Positions 28,928 to 37,958 of a stretch of DNA of 64,000 bases are shown here, piece after piece. Position 1 is the stretch's first letter, and the number at the start of each line of letters is the position of its first letter. The DNA is from Ditibartonella choladocola (lineage in GTDB: Bacteria; Pseudomonadota; Alphaproteobacteria; Rhizobiales; Rhizobiaceae): positions 1,798,001 through 1,862,000 of the forward strand of contig NZ_CP015625.1 of NCBI RefSeq assembly GCF_002007565.1, given 5' to 3'. The notes under the pieces are model-generated. The model was not told the DNA's origin, made no database searches, and saw only the letters and a program-made list of their open reading frames with translations. The translations under genes and the position numbers were made by a program.

Positions 28928-29671
28928 AATAAACTCTCCTTCTTTTTATTTTTATTTCCGGACTCCCCGCATCTGATCGGGTTATCCGTTTTTTTTAAAA
29001 GACCGTTCAAATCGTCGACTTGATGAACATCTCTTGTTACTGACTTAAGAAACTAGCCGGCTGAATACTAATCACATGTCCGTTCAACGTTCACGGAATC
29101 GTGATTACAAAATTCCCTTTATTTTTTTGGATGAAAACTCGGCGATTGCGAAAGACACAGCCTTCAACAAAATTTGACAAGAGTGACGCACTTTCAGGTG
29201 ATAGATTGTTATGGTGTTATATTGTTCTATTGTAGTGAACAGGGCTTACCTGATGACTTCCCGTTCAGTCGTGAAACCTCCGAAAATCGGGTTTACTGAA
29301 ATTTTTCGGCAATCAGGTTTTGTGTCCGCGGAAGGATTATAAATGTTTTGCTAATGTGATGAGCATAAAGCCCAAATCCAATAAATAATTGTGAAATTTT
29401 ATACAGTTATGAAAATTACAACTTTATAATTAACATATATTTATACGACTAAAAATACAAAAATATTTTTCAAAAAATTCATAAAGTTTAGAATTTTTCA
29501 AATTAAAAATAGCAATAATCAATTTTCAACCTTTAGTGGAATTATAATTATTATTCTTTTTTGATAAATATAGCAGGATGTTAATTTTCCTCTTCCTATT
29601 ATTATAAATCGCGTGCATGATAAGCTTATTGTTGAAATATTGGAAAATACCCAAGTTCGGGGTGCACATGA
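28928..29671. other. A/T-rich intergenic region
   Basis: 744 bp of divergent spacer, strongly A/T-rich from about 29390 to 29640. Minus-strand open frames at 29519-29936 are antisense to the DUF924 gene or lack start signals. No RNA gene recognised. Confidence 0.5.
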
Positions 29672-30223
29672 ATGGGTGGACGGCAAATTGAACCACACGA
29701 GATAATCTTTTTTTGGCAATATGCCGGAAAAGAAAAATGGTTCGGTGAAGACGAGCAGTTTGGCAAAGAAATAAGTGACAAATATTTTTTACTTTGGCAA
29801 ACGGCGCTCTCAGGGCGTTTGAGGTCATGGCAGGCAAGCGATGACGGCTTGCTGGCCTTGATTCTTGTATTTGACCAGTTTTCCCGCAACATGTTCCGTA
29901 ATGATCCACGGGCTTATTGCAGCGACTATGATGCACTAAAAACCGCCCGTCTGGCTTTGGAGAATGAGACAGATCAACGGACTAATCCGGAATTACGCGG
30001 TTTTCTCTATATGCCATTCGCGCATTCGGAAAAACTTGCCGATCAGGAAAAGAGTATTGAACTATTTACTGCTTTGAACAATGCCGACCTATTGCGCGAA
30101 GCTGAAATCCGGCACGATATTATCAAACGTTTCGGGCGTTTTCCGCAACGCAATAAAATTATCGGACGCACCACCAAGCCGGATGAACAAATTTTTCTGA
30201 ACAACCACAACATCAAAAGTTGA
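29672..30223 (+). CDS. DUF924 family protein
   Basis: A 183-aa cytoplasmic protein of the DUF924 family, near normal length. Family features are the N-terminal EIIFFWQ, WFGEDEQFGKEISDKY, LALILVFDQFSRNMFRNDPRAYCSD, GFLYMPFAHSEKLADQEKSIELF and the C-terminal GRFPQRNKIIGR with PDEQIFL. The fold is predicted to be alpha-helical (TPR-like); no activity is established. The ATG at 29672 has no strong ribosome-binding site, but the protein begins at the right place for the family. Confidence 0.88.
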   Translation: MGGRQIEPHEIIFFWQYAGKEKWFGEDEQFGKEISDKYFLLWQTALSGRLRSWQASDDGLLALILVFDQFSRNMFRNDPRAYCSDYDALKTARLALENETDQRTNPELRGFLYMPFAHSEKLADQEKSIELFTALNNADLLREAEIRHDIIKRFGRFPQRNKIIGRTTKPDEQIFLNNHNIKS

Positions 30224-30940
30224 TTGCCCCGAATTTACCTCTCCTTGCAAAATCAAAAAATTGTATAAATCTTCAAAGCTTGTCCCGATCAAAAAATTCA
30301 TGCTGTCCACTTCGATCGCTTCACTTTTGATCTAAAATTATAGCAGTTGGAAAAGGAAATACCGGATGCAATGTGCCATAACCGGAACTCGCACCCCTGA
30401 GGTCGACCGGATAAACATCAATCAAGATCTTCAAAAATTCTGAACAGATTCAAAATATAAAATTATCGAAAGTTTTGTAAAAACCCGCTTGATTCTATTT
30501 TTTTGATACAAACGGACACCTTGCTGAACCGGAAATTCATAACCGGATCACGATAAAACGCACGATTATTTGCCCGCTTCATCATCTTGAAACAGATGAA
30601 AGTTCAAGATTCCAAATAGTGATTTTAACACTCGTTCAACCGAATTATTAAAAAGCTGAATTATTCATTCGTAAACAATATGTTAAGAAAGAAATATGAA
30701 TCATTTTATCAACAAAACAGATTTTTTCCCGTTTGACTAAAACATAGATATTTCAAATTGTTAGAAAAATCTGTTCCAGCAACAAAAAACTTCCCCTTTT
30801 TACCGCCCTATCCGCACACAAATGATACAAATATGTGCGGATTTTTTTGCGGTCAAAAGGGGAAGCTTAATATCACATCCGATGCAATAAGCCTGAAAAC
30901 CTGCTTGTGGTTATGCGAGGATTTATATTCGCATTAAACC
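30224..30940. other. Intergenic region with nested hairpins
   Basis: 717 bp between convergent genes. It contains the nested inverted repeats at 30790-30865, annotated separately. The rest is A/T-rich and shows no gene. Confidence 0.5.
30790..30865. terminator. Nested three-tier hairpin, probable bidirectional terminator
   Basis: Outer arms CTTCCCCTTTT (30790-30800) and its complement (30855-30865) enclose ACCGC/GCGGT (30802-30806 and 30849-30853) and an inner 9-bp stem ATCCGCACA (30810-30818 and 30834-30842). The inner stem is followed by a T-run on the plus strand; the outer stem is followed by TTTTTT on the minus strand. It therefore fits termination of both convergent genes, or a small structured RNA. 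Confidence 0.7.
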
Positions 30941-31987
30941 TCAAGCGGCATCCGCGAATGATGAGCCGGAAAAGGTGATGGTGTGAACTGACAAAACCTT
31001 GTCATGAGGAAAAACAAGCTTCCGTGGCGGATTGAATTGTTCGAGTACAAGCTCTTTATCAGTATGATGAGAAAACATTTTTACAAATGCTTTGGGGGCA
31101 ACCGAATTATCATCCGACATAACTTGCGCGACAACAAAATCACCTTTTTTCACACGCCTTGTCGGATCACAATAAACAATTTCTCCATCACGATAACGTG
31201 GCCACATCGTTTCTCCCGATATTTCGACAGCATAAGCGTCGACTGTCCGGATAAGTTGCGGCGGGCATGACACTTCATATAAAACATTGCCATCAAGATC
31301 GAATTCGCCATGTTCTCCACCGACCTCCTGTCCATAAACCGGCAACAGGCGGTTCTGCTCGAAATCGACAAGGCTGTCTTCAACGCTTTTCAAACGACTT
31401 TCATTAAAAGCTTCAAATGGCTCGTCTATGAGAACCGGTTGATAGATTGTTTTCATATTCTCTTCTCTTGAATGTTCGATGTTATTTTTTCCTTGTTTGT
31501 TTCGCGACTTTTTACCCTTTTTGACGGGGCTATTATCCGCTGGTTTCTGTTTTTTTCCCTTTTTGTTTCCGGTTGCAGATGGAACAACGCCATCTTCAGA
31601 ATTTGCGGCTGCCATTTCCATAATATTGGCAGCGAGTTGTCCGGTGACTATTTCCGGCGGAATACGCACGGTGACACTTTCATTATAAGCCTCCTTACGA
31701 TTGGCAAGAAGCCGCGTGCGTGCATCAGGCAAAGCCAATGCCCAAACTTCGTCGGGACGAATAGACGGTTTGCCCAGTCCGATCAAAACGCGGGCTATCT
31801 TTTCCGTCAGTTCAATGGAGAAATAGTCGGGTGTAAAAGCATTTTCTTCTTCATAGCTTTCGATTATATCAGCGCTCGCAACACCAAGGCTTTTGGCCAT
31901 ATCAATTGTTGACAAGCCCGCACGTTCCCGTAACTCGCGCATTTGCGATGATACCGAAAATAAGTCACGTCCCATAAAAACGCCCAT
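30941..31987 (-). CDS. XRE/S24-type (LexA/CI-like) transcriptional regulator with Thr in place of the catalytic Ser
   Basis: 348 aa from the ATG at 31987, chosen for its GGAAAGG ribosome-binding site; the frame is open to 32035. An N-terminal helix-turn-helix (MRELRERAGLSTIDMAKSLG) is followed by a helical region, a Lys-rich linker (KKGKKQKPADNSPVKKGKK) and a C-terminal S24 peptidase-like domain (YAVEISGETMWPRYRDGEIV, then AFVKMFSHHT with the conserved Lys). In S24 proteins the motif is G-(D/E)-S-M, with Ser the nucleophile for self-cleavage. Here it is G-E-T-M, so RecA-stimulated self-cleavage may be lost or slow. It stands alone, not within a visible prophage. Target genes are unknown. Confidence 0.82.
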   Translation of the reverse strand: MGVFMGRDLFSVSSQMRELRERAGLSTIDMAKSLGVASADIIESYEEENAFTPDYFSIELTEKIARVLIGLGKPSIRPDEVWALALPDARTRLLANRKEAYNESVTVRIPPEIVTGQLAANIMEMAAANSEDGVVPSATGNKKGKKQKPADNSPVKKGKKSRNKQGKNNIEHSREENMKTIYQPVLIDEPFEAFNESRLKSVEDSLVDFEQNRLLPVYGQEVGGEHGEFDLDGNVLYEVSCPPQLIRTVDAYAVEISGETMWPRYRDGEIVYCDPTRRVKKGDFVVAQVMSDDNSVAPKAFVKMFSHHTDKELVLEQFNPPRKLVFPHDKVLSVHTITFSGSSFADAA

Positions 31988-32620
31988 TGTTTGCCTTTCC
32001 CATTGTCTGCCCTTCAATGTCGATAAAGCCACCATTTAAAAAACATAATCCTTATCCGTGGCATGGTGTTTTTCGATTGTTGTTTGGTTATAGAACGGAA
32101 TGGAACGAACTATGTTCCAAAAGAGATTATTATGTTGCATAAAAGCTTGAAAACGGGCGGTCATGAAAACCGGTGAAGAAAGTCGCATCATATGCAAGCT
32201 TTACCTCATGAAACCGGCATTCAAAAACGCTCACAGCCCGTTAAAAAACAACGGTTAGAGTGACAGTGTCCATCGCTTCATTAAACCGGAAACATCGCTT
32301 ATACTGAAAATGTGGGCTTCAATCTTTGTTTGCTTGACTGACTTGTCGAAAAAATAGCCGGAAAATGGTTGTGGCCGGTAATAATAGGCCAGAATTGTGC
32401 AAAGATGAAAGCCGATCGCGCTCTGAAAGGCGATCTATGGCTCACAAATAGCCAGTCCGGAGTCGCTATAACCGGATTACAAAATCATGCTTATCCACGT
32501 TTCATGCTTAACGATATGTGTCGTCGCGGATATTCGATGAATTTTATAGCTAAATCACTCGGCTTATAAACGCGCGGAATTTCTGTGTCCGTTTGTTGGT
32601 AAAACAACGAACAGACAATG
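31988..32620. other. Intergenic region upstream of the S24-type regulator
   Basis: About 630 bp without a convincing gene. The plus-strand frame at 32369-32569 (66 aa, ending MNFIAKSLGL) has no ribosome-binding site or recognisable family. Confidence 0.45.
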
Positions 32621-32653
32621 GTAAAAAGGCTCTTTCAATCAGAGCCTTTTTAC
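32621..32653 (-). terminator. Intrinsic terminator after sodC
   Basis: A 13-bp inverted repeat, GTAAAAAGGCTCT (32621-32633) with its complement (32641-32653), has a 7-nt loop and built-in A and T runs on both strands. It lies just after the sodC stop codon. Confidence 0.85.
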
Positions 32654-32662
32654 AATGCGAAT

Positions 32663-33238
32663 TTAGCGAATTACGCCGCAACCGTAGCGGGCGCCCATAC
32701 TCTCCATCTGGTCGGGAGCATCAGAATAGTTGTCTTGTCCGGAGTGGATCATGAGCGAATGTCCGCGCACATCGTCCAGCTTTTTCAATTTTGGCGCCAG
32801 AACCGGCAATGTTGCATTGCCCTTCTCGTCCACGTAGAGCGGCGGCAAATCACCAAGATGACCATTATCATCCCATGGAGCAGAATGGCGGTTGGTGTTT
32901 TGTGGATCAAGATGGCCACCGGCAAGCCCGGCAATGTCGACTTTGCCATTTTTACTTGCCAAACCACACTCAGGATTGACGTGAACATGAAATGCATAAA
33001 GCCCCGGTCTCAGCTCCTTCAACTTCGGAGTAAACACAAGACCATAGGCACTTTCGGTAATGGTGACTTCGCCCATTTGATGGCCGAGACCATTTTCGGT
33101 TGCGCGATAAATATCAACAGTTAAAGATTGTGGAGATTGCAAAGAGGCTTTCGCACTACTTGCAGCAAAAGCTGCCGTTGATAGCGCAAAGGCCGTCAAT
33201 GGCAGGGAAAGAGCCAAGACAGGCACACATCTTTTCAT
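32663..33238 (-). CDS. sodC: Periplasmic Cu/Zn superoxide dismutase
   Basis: 191 aa with a signal peptide (about 1-25, ending AAFAASS). It converts superoxide to hydrogen peroxide and oxygen in the periplasm. Metal ligands are visible: H84 and H86 in [10 protein letters not shown]109 in GGHLDP, H127 and D130 in GHLGDLP, and H165 in [15 protein letters not shown]91 and C187 can form the conserved disulfide. The ATG follows a GGAAG ribosome-binding site and a terminator follows the gene. SodC of this type is found in Brucella and related host-associated rhizobia, where it protects against external superoxide. Confidence 0.96.
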   Translation of the reverse strand: MKRCVPVLALSLPLTAFALSTAAFAASSAKASLQSPQSLTVDIYRATENGLGHQMGEVTITESAYGLVFTPKLKELRPGLYAFHVHVNPECGLASKNGKVDIAGLAGGHLDPQNTNRHSAPWDDNGHLGDLPPLYVDEKGNATLPVLAPKLKKLDDVRGHSLMIHSGQDNYSDAPDQMESMGARYGCGVIR

Positions 33239-34199
33239 GGAAAAACTTCCTTAGATAACTAACCCCGAAGGTAAATAAAAATTTCGTAAAATATCCTCAA
33301 CGCGGAAACGGGTGCGCACATATCACCCCCAGCGCAACAAATTTACACATCGTTTTAGCTATATTACTTTCTGCCACCATATAAATCACGATATGACGCG
33401 AATAATCTATGCTGACAACCTGTTATAACCCTTAATTATACCGGATTCAAATATCAGAGTTGCCTTAAACACGATATTGTCAACAGTTTTAAATTTTTAT
33501 TCCGGAAATAGCGACTTTTTCGATTAGAATAACCTATTTTTTCGTCTAACTTTTAAACAAAAATTTCTCTTTTTCTGACGAGAAACAGTCTCTAAAAACC
33601 TGCTCTTTTACTTATAAAAGTATTTTAATTTCAATATGTTGTTCTATTTTTTTGAATCAAATTTCACAAACTTCTGCTTCACAATATCGTCAGTGAGCTG
33701 CGCCCGCTTTCCAAATCCGGCCAATATGGAGATCTCGCATTCACGATGAAAGTCGCCCACAACCTCTTTACATCTTTGCCGAGGAATAGCGTCATCAACA
33801 TATATCGAGAGGTTCTGCCAACGAGACCGGCAGAATAATTCTTTTTGCTTGAAATTCGATTGTTTCGTTCTGTCAATTTCAGCCCGATAAAAGACCGGTA
33901 ATGTGAAGGCAAAAACCTGCATGGAGGCATTACCCTTATTTTAGAAAAGACAGCGCAAAAGACGGTTGTCTAAAACCTATTATGGAAAACTTGATTGCTG
34001 AAACCGGTTGATTGATAAAATTCCGAAAACTATTAAACGATTCGACGCAACCACTATTATTCAAAAAGCCGCAAAAAGGTTCCAAGCTGTTGTCTTTTCC
34101 TTTTGATGAAACGGCTCGCATGGTCATATTCATCCTATAACGATCGGGCAATGATTTTTAACCTATATTTGTCGGAACGATTGGAACTCTGCTCGTTAT
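33239..34199. other. Long intergenic region
   Basis: About 960 bp between sodC and the ABC importer operon. Small overlapping minus-strand frames (33644-33930, 33936-34151) have no ribosome-binding site, no hydrophobic signal and no family I recognise. The centre is A/T-rich. Confidence 0.5.
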
Positions 34200-35816
34200 T
34201 TATAATTGTGCTCCCAAAAGCGATTGATGAAGTGCGTTTTTCTTACCCGGAATAGCAGCGATAAGATCTCGCGTATATTTTTCACGTGGATGGGTAAATA
34301 TCTGCTCGACATCACCGCTTTCCACCTCGTGGCCGTGTTTAAGAACCGTAACACTGTCGGATATCTGGCGAACAACAGACAAATCGTGACTGACGAAAAC
34401 GTAAGTCAATGTATATTCCTGTTGCAAACGGTCGAGAAGCGACAGTATTTGAGCTTGCACTGTAACATCCAGCGCCGAAACCGCTTCATCAAGAACAACA
34501 ATATCCGGATTGAGAACCAGCGCGCGAGCAATAGCAACTCGTTGACGTTGCCCGCCTGAAAGCCCTCTCGGCAGGCGGTCAAATACCGCTTTTGGCAATT
34601 CCACCTGATCGAGGAGCTCCATAACACGGGCGCGCCGGCGCTGCTTGTCTTCGTGAGGATAGTTCAGCAACGGCTCTTCGATAATTTTGCCAATCGTGTA
34701 ATGCGGATCAAGCGAACCGAACGGATTTTGTGAAACAAGCTGGATACGGCGGCGGAAATGGCGCAGTTCCTCACCTTTAAGATGAACCATATCACTCCCG
34801 TCGATTGTAATTGTCCCGCTAGCCGGTTTGATAAAACCACAAAGCGCACGGATTGTGCTGGTTTTTCCGGAACCGGATTCGCCGACAATCGCATGTGTAG
34901 TGCCGCGCTTAACGCTGAAAGATAAATCTTCCACCGCCCGAAACGATTGTTTACCCGCATAATCTATCACCAGATTTTTAACTTCAACAATCGTTTTATC
35001 ATCGTGCCATTTTTTCCCGCGTGCCGGAACATGCGTTAATGACGGATCATTGGCTACAAGCTTTCTGGTATATTCCTGTTCGGGCGACGACAACACAATC
35101 TGGCTTTCACCGGCTTCTTCCACACGTCCGTCTTTCATGACAACGATTTTATCGGCACGGTCGGATGCGACACCAAGATCATGCGTTACCATAAGAAGCG
35201 AAGCGCCTGAATTGACGCGAATATCGTCGATGAGATCGAGAATCAACTTTTGCACTGTTACATCGAGAGCGGAAGTGGGTTCATCCGCAATGATAAGTTG
35301 CGGTTTTAAAGCAATCGCTATAGCAATCAAAACACGCTGTCGCATTCCCCCTGATAGCTCATGGGGATATTGTTCTGCACGACGTTCCGGTTCATCAAGC
35401 CCGACTTCTCTCAAAAGTTCAACCACGCGGGATTTTATAAGATGTGACGGGCAGGCTTTATGAATGCGAAAAATTTCGCCAATCTGCTTGCCGATCTTCA
35501 TCAACGGATCAAGCGAAGAAGAAGGATCTTGCGGGATAAGGCTCATGACTTTTCCGCGTAATGCTTGAAGTCGGGATTTTGAAAAGCCTCCGAGATCCTT
35601 GCCGTTCAGAAAAATTTTTCCCGTTTCGATGCGGGCATTCGGTTGCAGAAGTCCGAGTATTGCTTGTGCGGTTGTGGTTTTTCCGGAACCGGATTCACCA
35701 ACGAGTGCCAATGCTTCACCACTTTCAAGCGTAAACGAGACATTATGCGTTACCTCGTTCCAACGCCCGTTATCAAAATAAGAGACAGAAAGATTTTGTA
35801 CGTCAAGAAGCGGCAT
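34200..35816 (-). CDS. Fused dipeptide/oligopeptide-type ABC transporter ATP-binding protein (two ATPase domains)
   Basis: 538 aa from the ATG at 35816, which lies two bases after the TGA of the upstream permease and has an AGGTGG ribosome-binding site; in-frame GTGs lie just upstream. Two complete ABC domains are fused as in YejF/GsiA-type proteins. The first has Walker A GESGSGKTT, signature LSGGMRQRV and Walker B LIIADEPTSALD; the second has GESGSGKTS, LSGGQRQRV and IVVLDEAVSALD. Each is followed by an oligopeptide-type extension region (ExYTRKL, EKYTRDLIAAIPG). It powers import by the two permeases encoded upstream. Last gene of the operon. Confidence 0.93.
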   Translation of the reverse strand: MPLLDVQNLSVSYFDNGRWNEVTHNVSFTLESGEALALVGESGSGKTTTAQAILGLLQPNARIETGKIFLNGKDLGGFSKSRLQALRGKVMSLIPQDPSSSLDPLMKIGKQIGEIFRIHKACPSHLIKSRVVELLREVGLDEPERRAEQYPHELSGGMRQRVLIAIAIALKPQLIIADEPTSALDVTVQKLILDLIDDIRVNSGASLLMVTHDLGVASDRADKIVVMKDGRVEEAGESQIVLSSPEQEYTRKLVANDPSLTHVPARGKKWHDDKTIVEVKNLVIDYAGKQSFRAVEDLSFSVKRGTTHAIVGESGSGKTSTIRALCGFIKPASGTITIDGSDMVHLKGEELRHFRRRIQLVSQNPFGSLDPHYTIGKIIEEPLLNYPHEDKQRRRARVMELLDQVELPKAVFDRLPRGLSGGQRQRVAIARALVLNPDIVVLDEAVSALDVTVQAQILSLLDRLQQEYTLTYVFVSHDLSVVRQISDSVTVLKHGHEVESGDVEQIFTHPREKYTRDLIAAIPGKKNALHQSLLGAQL

Positions 35817-35818
35817 TT

Positions 35819-36676
35819 TCACCACCTGCCCTTCGCGCTAAACAAGCGGCTTATGCGATTGAAACTCAAGACCACGGCAATTGTGACCAGCCCCGGAATT
35901 GTCGTCAACCACCAACCGGTCGCAATATAATTGCGCCCCTCGGCAATAATAAGCCCCCATTCCGGTGTTGGCGGCTGGACACCGTACCCAAGGAAACCCA
36001 ATGTGGCGATTTGCAACAAAGCATGACCGAATTGCAATGCAGCATAGCTGATAACTGTATAAAGTGCATTGGGCAGGATATGTCGCCATATGACTGCAAA
36101 AAATGTTGCGCCCGAACCATAGGCTGCCTCGATATAATCAAGGCTTTTGATACGCGCCACTTCGGCACGCATAAGTCTTGAAAATCCGGCCACAGAGGTA
36201 ACCCCGACAGCCACTGCGATCTGTAAACTCCCGAAACCCATAAGCGTAATCACACTGAGTGACAAAAGCAGCGAGGGAATAGACAAAAGCACATCGACAA
36301 TGCGCATGATGATTGTGTCGACAAGGCCGCCAATACTTCCCGAAACCAGTCCCAGAAAACCGCCGAGAATGAAACCGAAAAGAACCGCTGCCAAAGCACC
36401 GGTTAGCGAATGCACCGCCCCATAGACAATACGAGCGTAAAGGTCACGCCCCAATTCGTCGGTTCCGAAAATATGTGTAAAATTCGGAGCAACGAGATGC
36501 TCTCCAACCTCGTCAACCGGACTATATGAAGTAAATGCCCATGGCATAACGACAAATAAAAATGCAATAACCAGAATGGCAATGGCAATGACAAGCCCCG
36601 GTTCCACTCTTTTAATGGTTACGATTTTTGCCTTTTCCGGCACATTTGAAACGTCGATCAAGTCGGTATTGCTCAT
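35819..36676 (-). CDS. Peptide-type ABC transporter permease (DppC/OppC family)
   Basis: 285 aa with an N-terminal membrane segment (about 28-50), the OppC-type region SPVDEVGEHLVAPNFTHIFGTDELGRD and five further membrane segments. The binding-protein-dependent transport loop reads EAAYGSGATFFAVIWRHILPNAL. The ATG directly follows the TAA of the DppB-like gene, and the ATPase gene starts two bases after its stop, so the three are translationally coupled. Substrate probably peptides or another small solute of the family 5 type. Confidence 0.93.
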   Translation of the reverse strand: MSNTDLIDVSNVPEKAKIVTIKRVEPGLVIAIAILVIAFLFVVMPWAFTSYSPVDEVGEHLVAPNFTHIFGTDELGRDLYARIVYGAVHSLTGALAAVLFGFILGGFLGLVSGSIGGLVDTIIMRIVDVLLSIPSLLLSLSVITLMGFGSLQIAVAVGVTSVAGFSRLMRAEVARIKSLDYIEAAYGSGATFFAVIWRHILPNALYTVISYAALQFGHALLQIATLGFLGYGVQPPTPEWGLIIAEGRNYIATGWWLTTIPGLVTIAVVLSFNRISRLFSAKGRW

Positions 36677-37618
36677 TTAACGCCTCCAGCCTTTTTGTTT
36701 CAGCCGCGGGTCGATTAACGGAAAAAACAGATCTATGACGAGATTGATGAATACAAATGCCGCAGATGATACAATGACGATGGCCTGAAGCACGCCAACA
36801 TCCTGCGAACGTACCGCCTGTTCTGTTATTTTGCCGATACCGTTCAAACCGAAGACAGTCTCCGTCACCACCGCGCCGCTTATCAGTTCGCCGAACAGCA
36901 GCCCTGCAATCGTCAAAACCGGCAGTGCACAATTGCGCAGACAATGACAAACAAGAATGCGAAGATGTGACGCGCCTTTCGATTTCAATACCATTATAAA
37001 CGGGCTTAATTCGATTTCATCAAGCGAACGCATCAGAATTTGTGCAAGCGGTGCAGAAATCGGAACGGCTAAAGCCGCAACCGGCAATATCATTGCTTCA
37101 ATGGGACCCGGAACAATGACGGAAATCCACCCTAAATAGAACGAAAATATTTGCACAAGCAGGATGCCCAGCCAAAACAACGGAATGGCGAGAAAAAGAC
37201 CTGGTAGGCCGAAAAATAAATTTCTCAAGCCCTGAAACGACGAAAAACTGAACAAGAGAGCAATCAGAAAAGCCAGTATCAGCGCGACCAGAAATCCCAA
37301 ACCGGCAAGTTTCAAAGTCGCCGGCAAATTTGTAAGAATAAGGTCGGAAACCGGAACCCCTGCTTGTACCGAATAGCCAAGATCGCCATGCAAAAAATTA
37401 CCTATCGTTTTGAAATATTGGATAATTTTGGGTTCATCAATGCCGTAATTGGCGCGCAGATTGGCAATTTCAGTGGCGTTCAGCCCATATTCGGGGTTAA
37501 GAAACTTGACTAAAATCGCGTCGCCGGGGAGAATTTGCAACAAAATAAAGGTTGCAGTGAATGCCGCCCAGAGAACCACAATGGCTTGTAAAAGACGATA
37601 GAAACCGATTTTGAGCAT
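36677..37618 (-). CDS. Peptide-type ABC transporter permease (DppB/OppB family)
   Basis: 313 aa from the ATG at 37618, preferred for its GAAGG ribosome-binding site and its match to the usual N-terminus (LKIGFYRLLQAIVVLWAAFT); the frame is open to 37651. Six membrane segments and the signature GDAILVKF, YGIDEPKIIQYFKTIGNFLHGDLGYS are typical of DppB. The ATP-binding coupling loop is VLKSKGASHLRILVCHCLRN, and the C-terminus IDPRLK-Q is conserved. Works with the DppC-like permease next to it. Confidence 0.93.
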   Translation of the reverse strand: MLKIGFYRLLQAIVVLWAAFTATFILLQILPGDAILVKFLNPEYGLNATEIANLRANYGIDEPKIIQYFKTIGNFLHGDLGYSVQAGVPVSDLILTNLPATLKLAGLGFLVALILAFLIALLFSFSSFQGLRNLFFGLPGLFLAIPLFWLGILLVQIFSFYLGWISVIVPGPIEAMILPVAALAVPISAPLAQILMRSLDEIELSPFIMVLKSKGASHLRILVCHCLRNCALPVLTIAGLLFGELISGAVVTETVFGLNGIGKITEQAVRSQDVGVLQAIVIVSSAAFVFINLVIDLFFPLIDPRLKQKGWRR

Positions 37619-37900
37619 TATAAACCTTCGGGCTTTGTGCTTTACTCTCACCAGTTTTCCAACTTTTAACGAGAGCTTTTGTTAAAACGCACCCTGATTT
37701 TCCTTAAAAAGAAATCTTCACTTTTCATCAAAAGAAATGTTCGACCGCTTTTTTGAAGAAAGTCCGGTGCCATTATTTTTGTCGGAAGCCTCATCTTGAA
37801 ACTGTCATTCCGGCAAAAAATTTGCTGATCTCTTCCCGTTCGACAAAAGTGTTTTTAGACCGGCTTGTTAAACGGGACATTTCAAATCAAGGTTCGATTT

Positions 37901-37943
37901 GCCAGCCGGTCATTTTCGCGAACCGGCAATGCGACAGGCTGGC
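37901..37943 (-). terminator. Intercistronic hairpin after the binding-protein gene
   Basis: GCCAGCC (37901-37907) pairs with 37937-37943, and an inner GCCGGT/ACCGGC pair (37905-37910 and 37922-37927) offers an alternative stem. No T-run follows. Such structures after binding-protein genes commonly stabilise the upstream transcript, giving more binding protein than membrane subunits. Confidence 0.4.
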
Positions 37944-37958
37944 AATTTCGCGACCATG

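Noticed and set aside
30941-32035. Prophage at the S24 repressor-like gene
   Set aside because: No integrase, structural or replication genes and no attachment repeats were seen nearby.
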